This document shows positions 1 through 6,896 of a stretch of 64,000 nucleotides of DNA, in pieces. The position numbers and the translations under genes are program-made. Under the pieces are notes generated by a model. It was not told the DNA's origin. It did not search any database and was given only the letters and a program-made list of their open reading frames with translations. Every line of letters begins with the position of its first letter. Position 1 is the first letter of the stretch. This stretch comes from Firmicutes bacterium UBA7510 (lineage in GTDB: Bacteria > Bacillota > Clostridia > Tissierellales > Sedimentibacteraceae): assembly GCA_002479485.1 (NCBI GenBank), contig DLNM01000032.1, positions 1-64,000 on the forward strand, read 5' to 3'.

Positions 1-10
1 TAATAAAAAA

Positions 11-35
11 GGTAAACTATATTATATAGTTTACC
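11..35 (-). terminator. Intrinsic terminator of the sigma/holin/hydrolase cassette
   Basis: An 11-bp perfect stem (11-21 with 25-35) has a 3-nt loop and is followed on the minus strand by a T-rich run. It lies just beyond the stop codon of the wall hydrolase, so it closes the three-gene cassette. Confidence 0.85.
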
Positions 36-42
36 TTTTTTA

Positions 43-537
43 TTAATATCCACTTAAGTTAAAAAATGTATGATCTCCAATTACAACTTTTTCAGTTACT
101 TCTGTATAAGTTGTACCACCATTAAAAGTGTAATATTCTTTGCTATTTTCGGTTTTTATTCTGTTTTTATATAAAGTGTTAGTGTTAAACCATAAACAAC
201 CACCTATCGGATTTACATTTGTACTCATTGTAGAAGCTACCGCCAGACTATCTTTCCAAGCATCACTCGTTAAATCTGGTTTTCTTGCATGTTCAGTAGT
301 CATTCCTGCAAACTGATACTGTTTTAAAATAACTCCCTCATAAGTAGCTCCGCCAAACTGAGTCTGGTTTTTAGCTTTTCTGTTTTTAGCAACATGGGCA
401 CAGCCTCTTTTCCCTTTTTCAGTTTGATTTCCTGATTCACTATAAACCATTCTAGCTAAAAGATCTACACTATCTCTTCCTGCAAATTCAGTTAATCCAG
501 TTAAATCTTCTAAAGGTTCTCCATAATTATAAGCCAT
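43..537 (-). CDS. SleB-like cell wall hydrolase
   Basis: This 164-residue protein matches the Hydrolase_2 (SleB/CwlJ) fold of peptidoglycan lytic enzymes. The segment LARMVYSESG contains the expected catalytic glutamate (Glu34), followed by the GxxxVAxVxxNR-like stretch and a C-terminal NPxGGxxWF-like part. There is no signal peptide, no SLH and no peptidoglycan-binding repeat, so it would need a holin to reach the wall, as phage endolysins do. The start has GGAG upstream. It is the last gene after the sigma factor and the UviB-like holin, about 100 bp downstream of the holin, and has its own TcdR-type promoter candidate at 606-634. A role in spore germination is possible, but the context suggests lysis or export. 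The family call is firm; the role is inferred. Confidence 0.8.
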   Translation of the reverse strand: MAYNYGEPLEDLTGLTEFAGRDSVDLLARMVYSESGNQTEKGKRGCAHVAKNRKAKNQTQFGGATYEGVILKQYQFAGMTTEHARKPDLTSDAWKDSLAVASTMSTNVNPIGGCLWFNTNTLYKNRIKTENSKEYYTFNGGTTYTEVTEKVVIGDHTFFNLSGY

Positions 538-577
538 TTTTAATTTCTCCTTATTATCTCTTTTTATTTAAAACATT

Positions 578-591
578 TAATCGATTAAATT
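578..591. other. 14-bp perfect palindrome, possible operator
   Basis: TTTAATCGATTAAA lies between the promoter candidate and the start of the wall hydrolase. It is a possible repressor site; nothing else identifies it. Confidence 0.3.
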
Positions 592-605
592 GCTTTATAC
601 TATAT

Positions 606-634
606 AAAAACAATATTATTGTAAAATTTGTAAA
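606..634 (-). promoter_or_regulatory. Candidate TcdR/UviA-type promoter for the wall hydrolase
   Basis: On the minus strand TTTACA (634-629) is followed after 15 nt by TTGTTT (613-608). This has the same spacing and nearly the same elements as the copy upstream of the sigma gene. A sigma-A promoter overlapping the site (TTACAA...TAGTAT) cannot be excluded. Confidence 0.5.
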
Positions 635-635
635 C

Positions 636-860
636 TTATTTTTTTATAAAACTTTTTATTTCTTTTATATCTTCTTTTATATCTTCAATGACATTAAGTT
701 TATCACTTAAATTTGATATAATAATTTGATAATTCTTTTCTCTTTCTTCTTGTTTCTCATCTCTTTTTTCTTGATTTTTTAAAATATAAAAAGTTAAGGA
801 AACAGATATTAAAGTCCATATTCCTTGTGTAGCTGCTAGTTCAATTAATTTTTCACTCAT
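636..860 (-). CDS. uviB: BhlA/UviB-family holin-like protein
   Basis: This 74-residue protein begins with one hydrophobic helix (about residues 10-28: GIWTLISVSLTFYILK) followed by a highly charged coiled-coil tail rich in Lys and Glu. That is the layout of the BhlA/UviB holin family found in phages and beside bacteriocin genes; UviB of Clostridium perfringens is the reference. Such proteins are thought to open the membrane so that a leaderless wall hydrolase or toxin can leave the cell. The gene starts 5 bp after the stop of the UviA-like sigma factor, so the two are probably co-transcribed, matching the uviA-uviB order of C. perfringens. The symbol is given by similarity and synteny only. 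Confidence 0.75.
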   Translation of the reverse strand: MSEKLIELAATQGIWTLISVSLTFYILKNQEKRDEKQEEREKNYQIIISNLSDKLNVIEDIKEDIKEIKSFIKK

Positions 861-865
861 ATAAT

Positions 866-1402
866 TTATCTATCTCCTTTAGTAACTAATTCTTTTTCTA
901 TTTCTTTTAAAGCTTTTATTTTGTTTTGATTTACAGCTTGTCTTGAAATATTAAGTAATTTAGCAATTTCTGAAATTTTATAATTATATAAATATATATC
1001 TAATATAATTTGCTTTTGAATTTTACTTAATTTTTTTAATGAACTAAGAGTATCTGTTAATTCAAATTTATCATAACTATCATGGTAAATTTGATCCGCA
1101 ATTATATTACTTTCATCAATTTTTTTCTTTAATGATTTTTTAATTAATGAAAATGTATAATTTTGAAGTGATATATATATATAATTAACAAGTTCTCCAT
1201 AGGAACTATTTTCTAGTTTTTTTAAATTTATTTTTTTAATAAATTCTAGAAAGAAAATAATAATATCACTTTCTGCTTCTTCTGATTCTACTATTTTTCC
1301 AAATTTTTTAATAAGTTTTGAAAATTTTAAATAAAGATTTTCAGTTGCTTTTTTATCTCCGTTTTGAGCATTGGAAAGCAATTGAAATAGTTCGTTATTC
1401 AT
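866..1402 (-). CDS. uviA: TcdR/BotR/UviA-class sigma factor
   Basis: This 178-residue protein is the usual length of the group-5 sigma factors TcdR, BotR, TetR and UviA, which drive clostridial toxin and bacteriocin genes. Its region 2 core has the class-typical pattern (EEAESDIIIFFLEFIKKI), and region 4 ends in a helix-turn-helix, ISEIAKLLNISRQAVN, at about residues 142-160. These match my recollection of TcdR closely. The Shine-Dalgarno AAGGGGGG precedes the ATG. The gene heads the cassette with the UviB-like holin and the SleB-like hydrolase, and the TTTACA-N15-CTGTTT site upstream suggests autoregulation. A phage-type sigma-like regulator is the alternative. No toxin or bacteriocin gene is recognisable inside the window. 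Confidence 0.8.
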   Translation of the reverse strand: MNNELFQLLSNAQNGDKKATENLYLKFSKLIKKFGKIVESEEAESDIIIFFLEFIKKINLKKLENSSYGELVNYIYISLQNYTFSLIKKSLKKKIDESNIIADQIYHDSYDKFELTDTLSSLKKLSKIQKQIILDIYLYNYKISEIAKLLNISRQAVNQNKIKALKEIEKELVTKGDR

Positions 1403-1469
1403 TTAATTTATCCCCCCTTGTGTCAAGTAAATATTCCCCTATTATTCACTTATCTACTATACTTATAAG

Positions 1470-1496
1470 AAACAGTTTTTTATTTAAAAATGTAAA
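1470..1496 (-). promoter_or_regulatory. Candidate autoregulated UviA/TcdR-type promoter
   Basis: TTTACA (1496-1491) and CTGTTT (1475-1470) are separated by 15 nt, about 65 nt upstream of the sigma factor start. TTTACA is the hallmark -35 of TcdR-group sigma factors, and CTGTTT resembles their -10. No good sigma-A -10 occurs at 16-18 nt from this -35. Confidence 0.6.
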
Positions 1497-1625
1497 CTAA
1501 TAAAAAAGTCAATTAAAAATTAACAGCTTTTATATCATCAAAATCTATGAGTCATTTATAAGAGACCAAACTCATTTTTAATAAAATTTGTGATGTCAAT
1601 TCTTCTGTTGGGATATTTAAAAAAA

Positions 1626-1656
1626 AAAAATGCATTCAAAAATCGAATGCATTTTT
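1626..1656 (-). terminator. Intrinsic terminator of the nfeD-flotillin operon
   Basis: Stem ATGCATTC/GAATGCAT (1630-1637 with 1645-1652) has a 7-nt loop and is followed on the minus strand by ten T. A T-run on the other side means it could act in both directions. Confidence 0.85.
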
Positions 1657-1675
1657 TTAAATTTTTATTACTTAC

Positions 1676-3064
1676 TTAATTATTACTAGAGTCTTCTAAT
1701 TGATTATTCTCTTCTTTTTCTTTTCCTAAAAATTCAGGCAATTTCATACCTGCCATATCAAACATTTCTTGCATTGGAGGTATTGATTTCATTAGACCTG
1801 ATAAAAAGTTTGCAGTTGATGAATTTTTACCATCGCCGCTTCCATTATCCCAAACTGTAACTTTATCGATCTTAATATTTTTGATAGCTTCAACTTGAAT
1901 TTTAATAAGTTCTTCCATTTTATCAGCAAGCATAAGTCTAACTGCGTCGTTAGAATCTCCACCCGAAGCGTTTACTATCTCAGCAAAACCAGATGCTTGT
2001 TTTCTAAGAATTTCTTCATTACCTCTTGCTTCTGCTTCCATCTTAGCGTAAATTGCATCAGCTTCACCACGAGCTCTTCTTCTAATTTGCTCAGCTTCTG
2101 CTTCTGCCTCAATTTCTAATTTTTCTTTGTATATTTGTGCTTGGATAATTATATCCGCTTCTTTTGTTGCACGCTCTTTGGCAGCTCTTTGTTTTTCTGC
2201 TGCTTCCTCTGCGCCATATGCTTCCTCAAGAGATTTAGCATATTGAACTTTTTCAGCTGCTGTTGCAATTCTTAATGCCTCTGCTTCTTTTTCTCTTCTT
2301 AAAGCGTCAGACTTGGCAACTGTAATCTTAGCAGTGTTTTCACCTTCTACAGCTGTTGCATTTGCACTAGCAACTTGGACTCTTTCGTCTCTTTGTGCAT
2401 TTGCTTCACCTATAGAACCATCTCTATTTTTCTCAGCAACACTTTGTCTTGCATCGTTTATTGCTTTAGCTGCTGCTTCTTTTCCTAATGCCTCTATGTA
2501 TCCTGATTCATCATTTATATCAGTTACGTTAACGTTGATTAATCTTAAACCAATTTTCTTAAGTTCTGTTTCAACGTTTGATGATACAGCTTCAAGGAAT
2601 TTATCTCTATCTGTATTAATTTCTTCGATATCCATAGTAGCAACTACCAAACGCAATTGACCAAATATTATGTCCTTAGCCAGCTCTTGTATTTCACTAA
2701 GTCCAAGTCCTAGAAGTCTTTCAGCTGCATTTTGCATAATACCTGTTTCTGTTGATATACCTACTGTAAATCTTGACGGTACGTCAATACGAATATTTTG
2801 TCTACTTAGTGCATTTGTTAGATTAACCTCTATTGATATAGGTGTTAAATCTAAGTACTGATATGACTGTATAACTGGCCATATAAATGATGCTCCACCA
2901 TGTATACATTTAGCTGTTTTTGCATCTCCTGTGCTACCTTTTCCAACCATACCGTAAATAACTAGTATTTTATCTGATGGACATTTTTTATAGCGAGATA
3001 ATAGTGCTATAAGTGTACCAAAGATTAATAATACTATAACTAAAATTAAAATAAGTGTTTCCAT
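1676..3064 (-). CDS. floT: Flotillin-family SPFH protein
   Basis: This 462-residue protein starts with a transmembrane helix (residues 3-23), then an SPFH/Band 7 domain (about 30-200). A long Ala/Glu/Arg-rich coiled coil (about 205-355) and a variable tail follow, as in B. subtilis FloT/YuaG. Flotillins organise membrane microdomains and are anchored in the cytoplasmic membrane. The partner nfeD-like gene lies directly upstream, reproducing the yuaF-yuaG pair. The start ATG is preceded by GGGAGG supplied by one of the intergenic hairpin elements (3079-3135), so translation may depend on that structure. Naming as FloT rests on domain order and synteny. Confidence 0.85.
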   Translation of the reverse strand: METLILILVIVLLIFGTLIALLSRYKKCPSDKILVIYGMVGKGSTGDAKTAKCIHGGASFIWPVIQSYQYLDLTPISIEVNLTNALSRQNIRIDVPSRFTVGISTETGIMQNAAERLLGLGLSEIQELAKDIIFGQLRLVVATMDIEEINTDRDKFLEAVSSNVETELKKIGLRLINVNVTDINDESGYIEALGKEAAAKAINDARQSVAEKNRDGSIGEANAQRDERVQVASANATAVEGENTAKITVAKSDALRREKEAEALRIATAAEKVQYAKSLEEAYGAEEAAEKQRAAKERATKEADIIIQAQIYKEKLEIEAEAEAEQIRRRARGEADAIYAKMEAEARGNEEILRKQASGFAEIVNASGGDSNDAVRLMLADKMEELIKIQVEAIKNIKIDKVTVWDNGSGDGKNSSTANFLSGLMKSIPPMQEMFDMAGMKLPEFLGKEKEENNQLEDSSNN

Positions 3065-3070
3065 TTTTTT

Positions 3071-3135
3071 CCTCCCTCATGCCACTTAGTGGCATTACGA
3101 TAATTTCAGGGTGAAGAGTGCTTTTTCTTCACCCT
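3071..3135 (-). repeat. Intergenic hairpin element carrying the Shine-Dalgarno of the flotillin gene
   Basis: In the direction of transcription it has hairpin 1 (3108-3135, core GTGAAG/CTTCAC with variable flanks) and a spacer. Hairpin 3 follows (3079-3095, ATGCCAC/GTGGCAT), then GGAGG at 3071-3075 and the ATG six nt later. It belongs to the dispersed family described in the findings. Confidence 0.8.
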
Positions 3136-3181
3136 TCCTCCCTTTGTTTTTTTATTATACTAATTATATTACAACTCTTGT

Positions 3182-3793
3182 TTAAATTTGCTTTTCTACA
3201 AGTAAAGTATTTGAATCTATTTCATCCACTACTAAAACCATTGATCCTGTAGCAAGCTTTTCATCTCCCTCAGTCATAGCATAAATTTCTGATAAAGTAT
3301 CTTGTAAAGTAACTTGTATTTTCCCCTTTCCAGACATATTTGCAGGTATAGGAATATAAACCTGAGCTATCTGTCCTATTGCATTTTTTACCTTTAAGTT
3401 TCCACTACACTGAAGCTTAGTAATAGAATAAAATAATAATGCGATAATAAACATTCCTATCAAACCGCTTATAAATGCTATAACAATTACAACAGCAGAG
3501 TTGATTCCCTGACCAGCTAAAACTACTCCAACCCAGCCAAATAATGTAAAGAATGCTACAATACCTCTAATAGAAAAAAACTTAAGACTGGCAGCACTTT
3601 CAATGGCATCAGCGGTTGCAACATCAGAATCAAAATCTGTATCTACATCAATATCTATATCTGCATCAAAATCATCATTACCTATGCCAAAAATAGATAA
3701 TATCGTCTGAATAACTAATATAAGTGTTGACGGAATTGCACAATAATAAAATAATTGCTGTAAAAAGGGTAAGCTTTCCCACCAGCTAACCAT
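3182..3793 (-). CDS. NfeD/YuaF-like membrane protein
   Basis: This 203-residue protein has an N-terminal membrane helix, an unusual acidic segment (about residues 37-60, alternating Asp with Ile/Val/Phe) and two or three further helices (about 73-128). A C-terminal OB-fold-like NfeD domain (about 135-203) closes it. NfeD-type proteins are paired with flotillins and are thought to act with them in membrane organisation. The order nfeD then flotillin on one strand matches B. subtilis yuaFG; no yuaI homologue is present. The ATG has GGGAGG upstream. The Asp-rich segment looks able to bind divalent cations, which is inference. Confidence 0.75.
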   Translation of the reverse strand: MVSWWESLPFLQQLFYYCAIPSTLILVIQTILSIFGIGNDDFDADIDIDVDTDFDSDVATADAIESAASLKFFSIRGIVAFFTLFGWVGVVLAGQGINSAVVIVIAFISGLIGMFIIALLFYSITKLQCSGNLKVKNAIGQIAQVYIPIPANMSGKGKIQVTLQDTLSEIYAMTEGDEKLATGSMVLVVDEIDSNTLLVEKQI

Positions 3794-3881
3794 AACTTTG
3801 TCCTCCCTTGTAAATTTATTTGGAGTAAATATTATTTACATATTAAATATATACTATTTTATAAAATTTGTCAATATTTAT

Positions 3882-3910
3882 TTGACTATGTACAAAAGTA
3901 GTGTTATAAT
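3882..3910 (+). promoter_or_regulatory. Sigma-A promoter of the XRE-TPR regulator
   Basis: TTGACT (3882-3887) and TATAAT (3905-3910) are separated by exactly 17 nt, about 95 nt upstream of the regulator start. Confidence 0.8.
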
Positions 3911-3973
3911 GATAAAAAGTAAAAACAATTTACCACAAGATTAGCGCGAATATACAATTCACACTTTAATTTG

Positions 3974-4001
3974 TGATGCCGCGAAGCGGCATAATGTGAG
4001 G
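3974..4001 (+). repeat. Intergenic hairpin element (hairpin 3 plus Shine-Dalgarno)
   Basis: Hairpin ATGCCGC-gaa-GCGGCAT (3976-3992) is followed by AATGTGAGG and, five nt later, by the ATG of the XRE gene. Only the SD-bearing hairpin of the family is clear here; the upstream hairpins are degenerate. Confidence 0.75.
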
Positions 4002-4006
4002 TTATT

Positions 4007-4942
4007 ATGAAAGAAAATAGTTTAGGTGAAAGACTCAAACAAGCTCGTATTGAAAAAAAAATGACACAAAAAGAAGTAGCTGGGGATTTCATTACTAGAA
4101 ACATGTTAAGTCAAATTGAAAATGGTTTAGCAACTCCATCTATTAAAACAATAGAGCATTTGGCTAAAACATTAAACAAACCGATAGCTTATTTTATGGA
4201 AACATTAGTTGACGAAAACATGACATGTAATGAAAACAATGTAATAGACATTGATGAAGCTCTTGTGTTCTTTGAAAGCAAGGACTATTTGGAATGTAAA
4301 AATGCAGTTGATAAAATTATTATGAGTATTGACGATAATAATTTACCTGCAAACTTTAGAGAAATATATTATTTGGCTTGGCGATGCAGTATTGAAGTAG
4401 GACTGAAATTTTTCTTAGATAAAGATTATATAAATGCAAAACAACTTTTAGTAGATTCATTTTTATATGAAAAGAAAACCCCTTATTGTGATTTAAATAT
4501 AAAAATGAATGAGCTTTTATTATTAACAAAAATTTGCATATATCTAAATCAAGTGGAAGAAGCTAAGCAATATTTCAGCGAATATGAAAAGTTATATAGT
4601 GAATATAATTATCAAAATGATAGCATTTTTGTTAAATGCGAATTACTGTTAAAGGATAACAAGATTGATGAATGTAAAGAATTATTGGATAAGGAAACAA
4701 CCCCAGCATTAAAATCATCATTTAGATATTTATATTTTTTATCAGTTTTATATTTTGAAAATAAAGAATATGAAAGAGCTATAGAAACCTTTAGTAAGCT
4801 AATTGAATGTAGCGAAATAACTTTACAAATACGAAATGATATCAACAAGTATATAGCTGAATGCTATTCGAAAACAGGCAACTACGAAAAAGCATATGAA
4901 TTTATGAAAAAGGTAGTAAATTTAAACAATTTAGCGCATTAA
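4007..4942 (+). CDS. XRE-family regulator with TPR-like repeats
   Basis: Residues 6-62 form a classic XRE/Cro helix-turn-helix (LGERLKQARIEKKMTQKEVA with SQIENGLATPS). The remaining 250 residues form tetratricopeptide-like helical repeats, clearest near the C-terminus (YFENKEYERAIETFSKLIE and KTGNYEKAYEFMKKV). This is the layout of Rgg/PlcR-type (RNPP) and related regulators, which often sense peptides through the repeats. No small peptide gene is evident beside it, so the signal is unknown. It is transcribed alone from a canonical promoter and ends in the stem of a bidirectional terminator shared with the convergent dap operon. Confidence 0.8.
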   Translation: MKENSLGERLKQARIEKKMTQKEVAGDFITRNMLSQIENGLATPSIKTIEHLAKTLNKPIAYFMETLVDENMTCNENNVIDIDEALVFFESKDYLECKNAVDKIIMSIDDNNLPANFREIYYLAWRCSIEVGLKFFLDKDYINAKQLLVDSFLYEKKTPYCDLNIKMNELLLLTKICIYLNQVEEAKQYFSEYEKLYSEYNYQNDSIFVKCELLLKDNKIDECKELLDKETTPALKSSFRYLYFLSVLYFENKEYERAIETFSKLIECSEITLQIRNDINKYIAECYSKTGNYEKAYEFMKKVVNLNNLAH

Positions 4943-4955
4943 GCGCTAAATTGTT
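4925..4955. terminator. Bidirectional terminator between the XRE gene and the dap operon
   Basis: A 13-bp perfect stem (4925-4937 with 4943-4955) has a 5-nt loop and is flanked by T-rich runs. Both convergent genes end inside it, so the stem also encodes their last residues. Confidence 0.85.
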
Positions 4956-6139
4956 TTTATTACATTCATAAATTTTTGTATAAAACTTTCAAGCTCTTCA
5001 TAGCTAATATTTAATGCCGGTAATAACCGAATAACTTTATTTGCTGTTACATTTAATAATAACTTATTTTCAAATGCCCTATCCTTTATTACTTGTGCAA
5101 AATCTCCAACGTCAATACCTATCATTAGTCCTTTTCCTGTTATATTATTTATTATTTCCGGATACATCTTTTGCATATCCATTAATTTATCAATAAAATA
5201 ATTATATTTTTCATTTATACTATCTAAAAATCCATCTTCAAGTATTTTCTTTAATACTTCAACACCGGCAGCGCTAGCTACTGGATTTGGTGCGAAAGTA
5301 GAACCATGATCTCCCTTTTTCAATACTTCCTCACATTTATCTCCTAACAAAGTTGCACCAATAGGCAATCCTCCACCTAATCCTTTAGCAAGTGTAACAA
5401 TATCAGGTTCAATGTTAAAGTGCTCGCAAGCAAGAAATTTTCCAGTTCTGCCTAACCCTGTTTGAATCTCATCAACTACAATTAAGAAATTATACTTTCT
5501 AGAAAGAATTATTAATCTTTCTAGAAATTTTTTATTTACCTGAACTATACCGCCTTCCCCTTGAATAAGCTCTATAAAAATAGCACACACATTGTCAGAA
5601 ACCTTTTTTTCAAGATCTTCAGCATTATTATATTCAAAATAATCTATGTTATCTAGAAGCGGTTTAAAGCTTTCTTGGTACTTAGTTTGGCCTGTCAACG
5701 ATAAGCTACCCATAGTTCTGCCGTGAAATGAGTTATATGCAGATAGAATCTTTGTCTTTTCACTACATATATTTCTTCCATATTTTCTGGCTATCTTTAT
5801 AGCAGTTTCATTTGCTTCTGTACCTGAATTTGTAAAAAATATTTTTTTTGCAAATGTATTGTTTACCAGCATTTTAGCTAATTCAACAGATGATTTTGAT
5901 ATAAAGTTGTTGGATAAATGTATATATTTATTTGACTGTTCTATTATAGCATTTATTATAGATTTTTCAGAATGCCCAGCTAAATTTACACTTATACCAC
6001 TGTACATATCTAGATATTTATCTCCTTTTGTATCGACCAAATAACAGCCTTCCCCGTAATCAACATCAATATTTATTCTGTTATAGGTATTAGCAATATA
6101 CTTATTATCGTCTAAATAAAGCGCACTTAAATTGGCCAC
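4946..6139 (-). CDS. Class III aminotransferase, probable N-acetyl-diaminopimelate/acetylornithine aminotransferase
   Basis: This PLP-dependent class III enzyme of the ArgD family is about 397 residues long. The glycine-rich phosphate site (FTNSGTEANETAIK), the DEIQTGLGRTG motif and the PLP lysine in TLAKGLGGG are all visible. It is the last gene of dapA-dapB-dapH, so the likely reaction is transamination of N-acetyl-2-amino-6-oxopimelate in the acetylase branch of DAP synthesis. In Bacillus this step is done by a class I enzyme (PatA), and ArgD enzymes can serve both pathways. The longest frame starts at 6151, but its ATG overlaps the Shine-Dalgarno. The GTG at 6139 sits exactly 5 nt after GGAGG, like the other element-led genes, so I chose it. 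No deacetylase gene follows. Confidence 0.8.
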   Translation of the reverse strand: MANLSALYLDDNKYIANTYNRINIDVDYGEGCYLVDTKGDKYLDMYSGISVNLAGHSEKSIINAIIEQSNKYIHLSNNFISKSSVELAKMLVNNTFAKKIFFTNSGTEANETAIKIARKYGRNICSEKTKILSAYNSFHGRTMGSLSLTGQTKYQESFKPLLDNIDYFEYNNAEDLEKKVSDNVCAIFIELIQGEGGIVQVNKKFLERLIILSRKYNFLIVVDEIQTGLGRTGKFLACEHFNIEPDIVTLAKGLGGGLPIGATLLGDKCEEVLKKGDHGSTFAPNPVASAAGVEVLKKILEDGFLDSINEKYNYFIDKLMDMQKMYPEIINNITGKGLMIGIDVGDFAQVIKDRAFENKLLLNVTANKVIRLLPALNISYEELESFIQKFMNVIKTI

Positions 6140-6144
6140 ACTTC

Positions 6145-6166
6145 CCTCCATAACGCATTTTCGCGT
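6145..6166 (-). repeat. Intergenic hairpin element (hairpin 3 plus Shine-Dalgarno)
   Basis: On the minus strand ACGC-gaaaat-GCGT (6166-6153) is followed by TATGGAGG and, five nt later, a GTG start. It fits the family's hairpin-SD layout but has a shorter stem. Confidence 0.55.
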
Positions 6167-6179
6167 CCCTCTTTATGCT

Positions 6180-6893
6180 TTAATCCCTCAAATCTTCAAG
6201 TATTTCAATTTTACTTGACTCTAACTCTTCGCGTTTTTTCACCATCTTTGCTGGTGAACCTATTACTACTGCGTTTGGTTCAACATCCTTAGTTACTACT
6301 GACAAAGCACCTACAACAGCTCCCTTGCCTACTTTTACACCTTCTAATATGACTGCATTTGCACCAATAATAACATCATCTTCTATAATAACTGGTGTTT
6401 TACTAGGTGGTTCTAATATACCTGCCACAACACTGCCTGCACCTATATGAACATTTTTACCAATTATACCTCTTGCACCTACAACAGCATTCATATCTAT
6501 CATTGTTCCTTCACCAATTATAGCTCCAATATTAATAACAGCGCCCATCATAATTACAGCACCTTTGCCAATAGATACACCTTCTCTTATAATGGCTCCA
6601 GGCTCTATGCGAGCATCTAAATTTTTTATATCCAAAAGTGGAATTGCTGAATTTCTTCTATCGCATTCAATACAGTAGTTCTTAATATATTTTTTGTTAG
6701 CACTCAATAGCTTTTTTACCTCGTCGTATTCTCCAAACGCAATAGCTATTGATTTTGACTTAAAGGATTTTAATAACATAAAATCTATTTTTTTTATCTT
6801 ACCTTCAAGTGTTATTTTTACTTGAGTTTGTTTTTTTGAATTTTTAATATATCTAGCAATTTCATATGGGTCAGTTAAATCAATTTCCATCAT
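6180..6893 (-). CDS. dapH: Tetrahydrodipicolinate N-acetyltransferase
   Basis: This 237-residue protein matches the usual length of DapH. It has an N-terminal alpha/beta domain (about 1-85), then a left-handed beta-helix of hexapeptide repeats (about 90-205, for example GVSIGKGAVIMMGAVINIGA). The conserved NAVVGARG and HIGAGSVVAGILEPPS segments are present. It transfers acetyl from acetyl-CoA to tetrahydrodipicolinate, the committed step of the acetylase branch of lysine/DAP synthesis. It lies 3 bp after dapB and about 40 bp before the aminotransferase. The presence of dapH rather than dapD or ddh fixes which DAP branch this organism uses here. Confidence 0.93.
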   Translation of the reverse strand: MMEIDLTDPYEIARYIKNSKKQTQVKITLEGKIKKIDFMLLKSFKSKSIAIAFGEYDEVKKLLSANKKYIKNYCIECDRRNSAIPLLDIKNLDARIEPGAIIREGVSIGKGAVIMMGAVINIGAIIGEGTMIDMNAVVGARGIIGKNVHIGAGSVVAGILEPPSKTPVIIEDDVIIGANAVILEGVKVGKGAVVGALSVVTKDVEPNAVVIGSPAKMVKKREELESSKIEILEDLRD

Positions 6894-6896
6894 AAA

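Noticed and set aside
2313..2660. Plus-strand open frame inside the flotillin gene
   Set aside because: It is a shadow of the Ala/Glu-rich coiled-coil coding sequence and has no Shine-Dalgarno.
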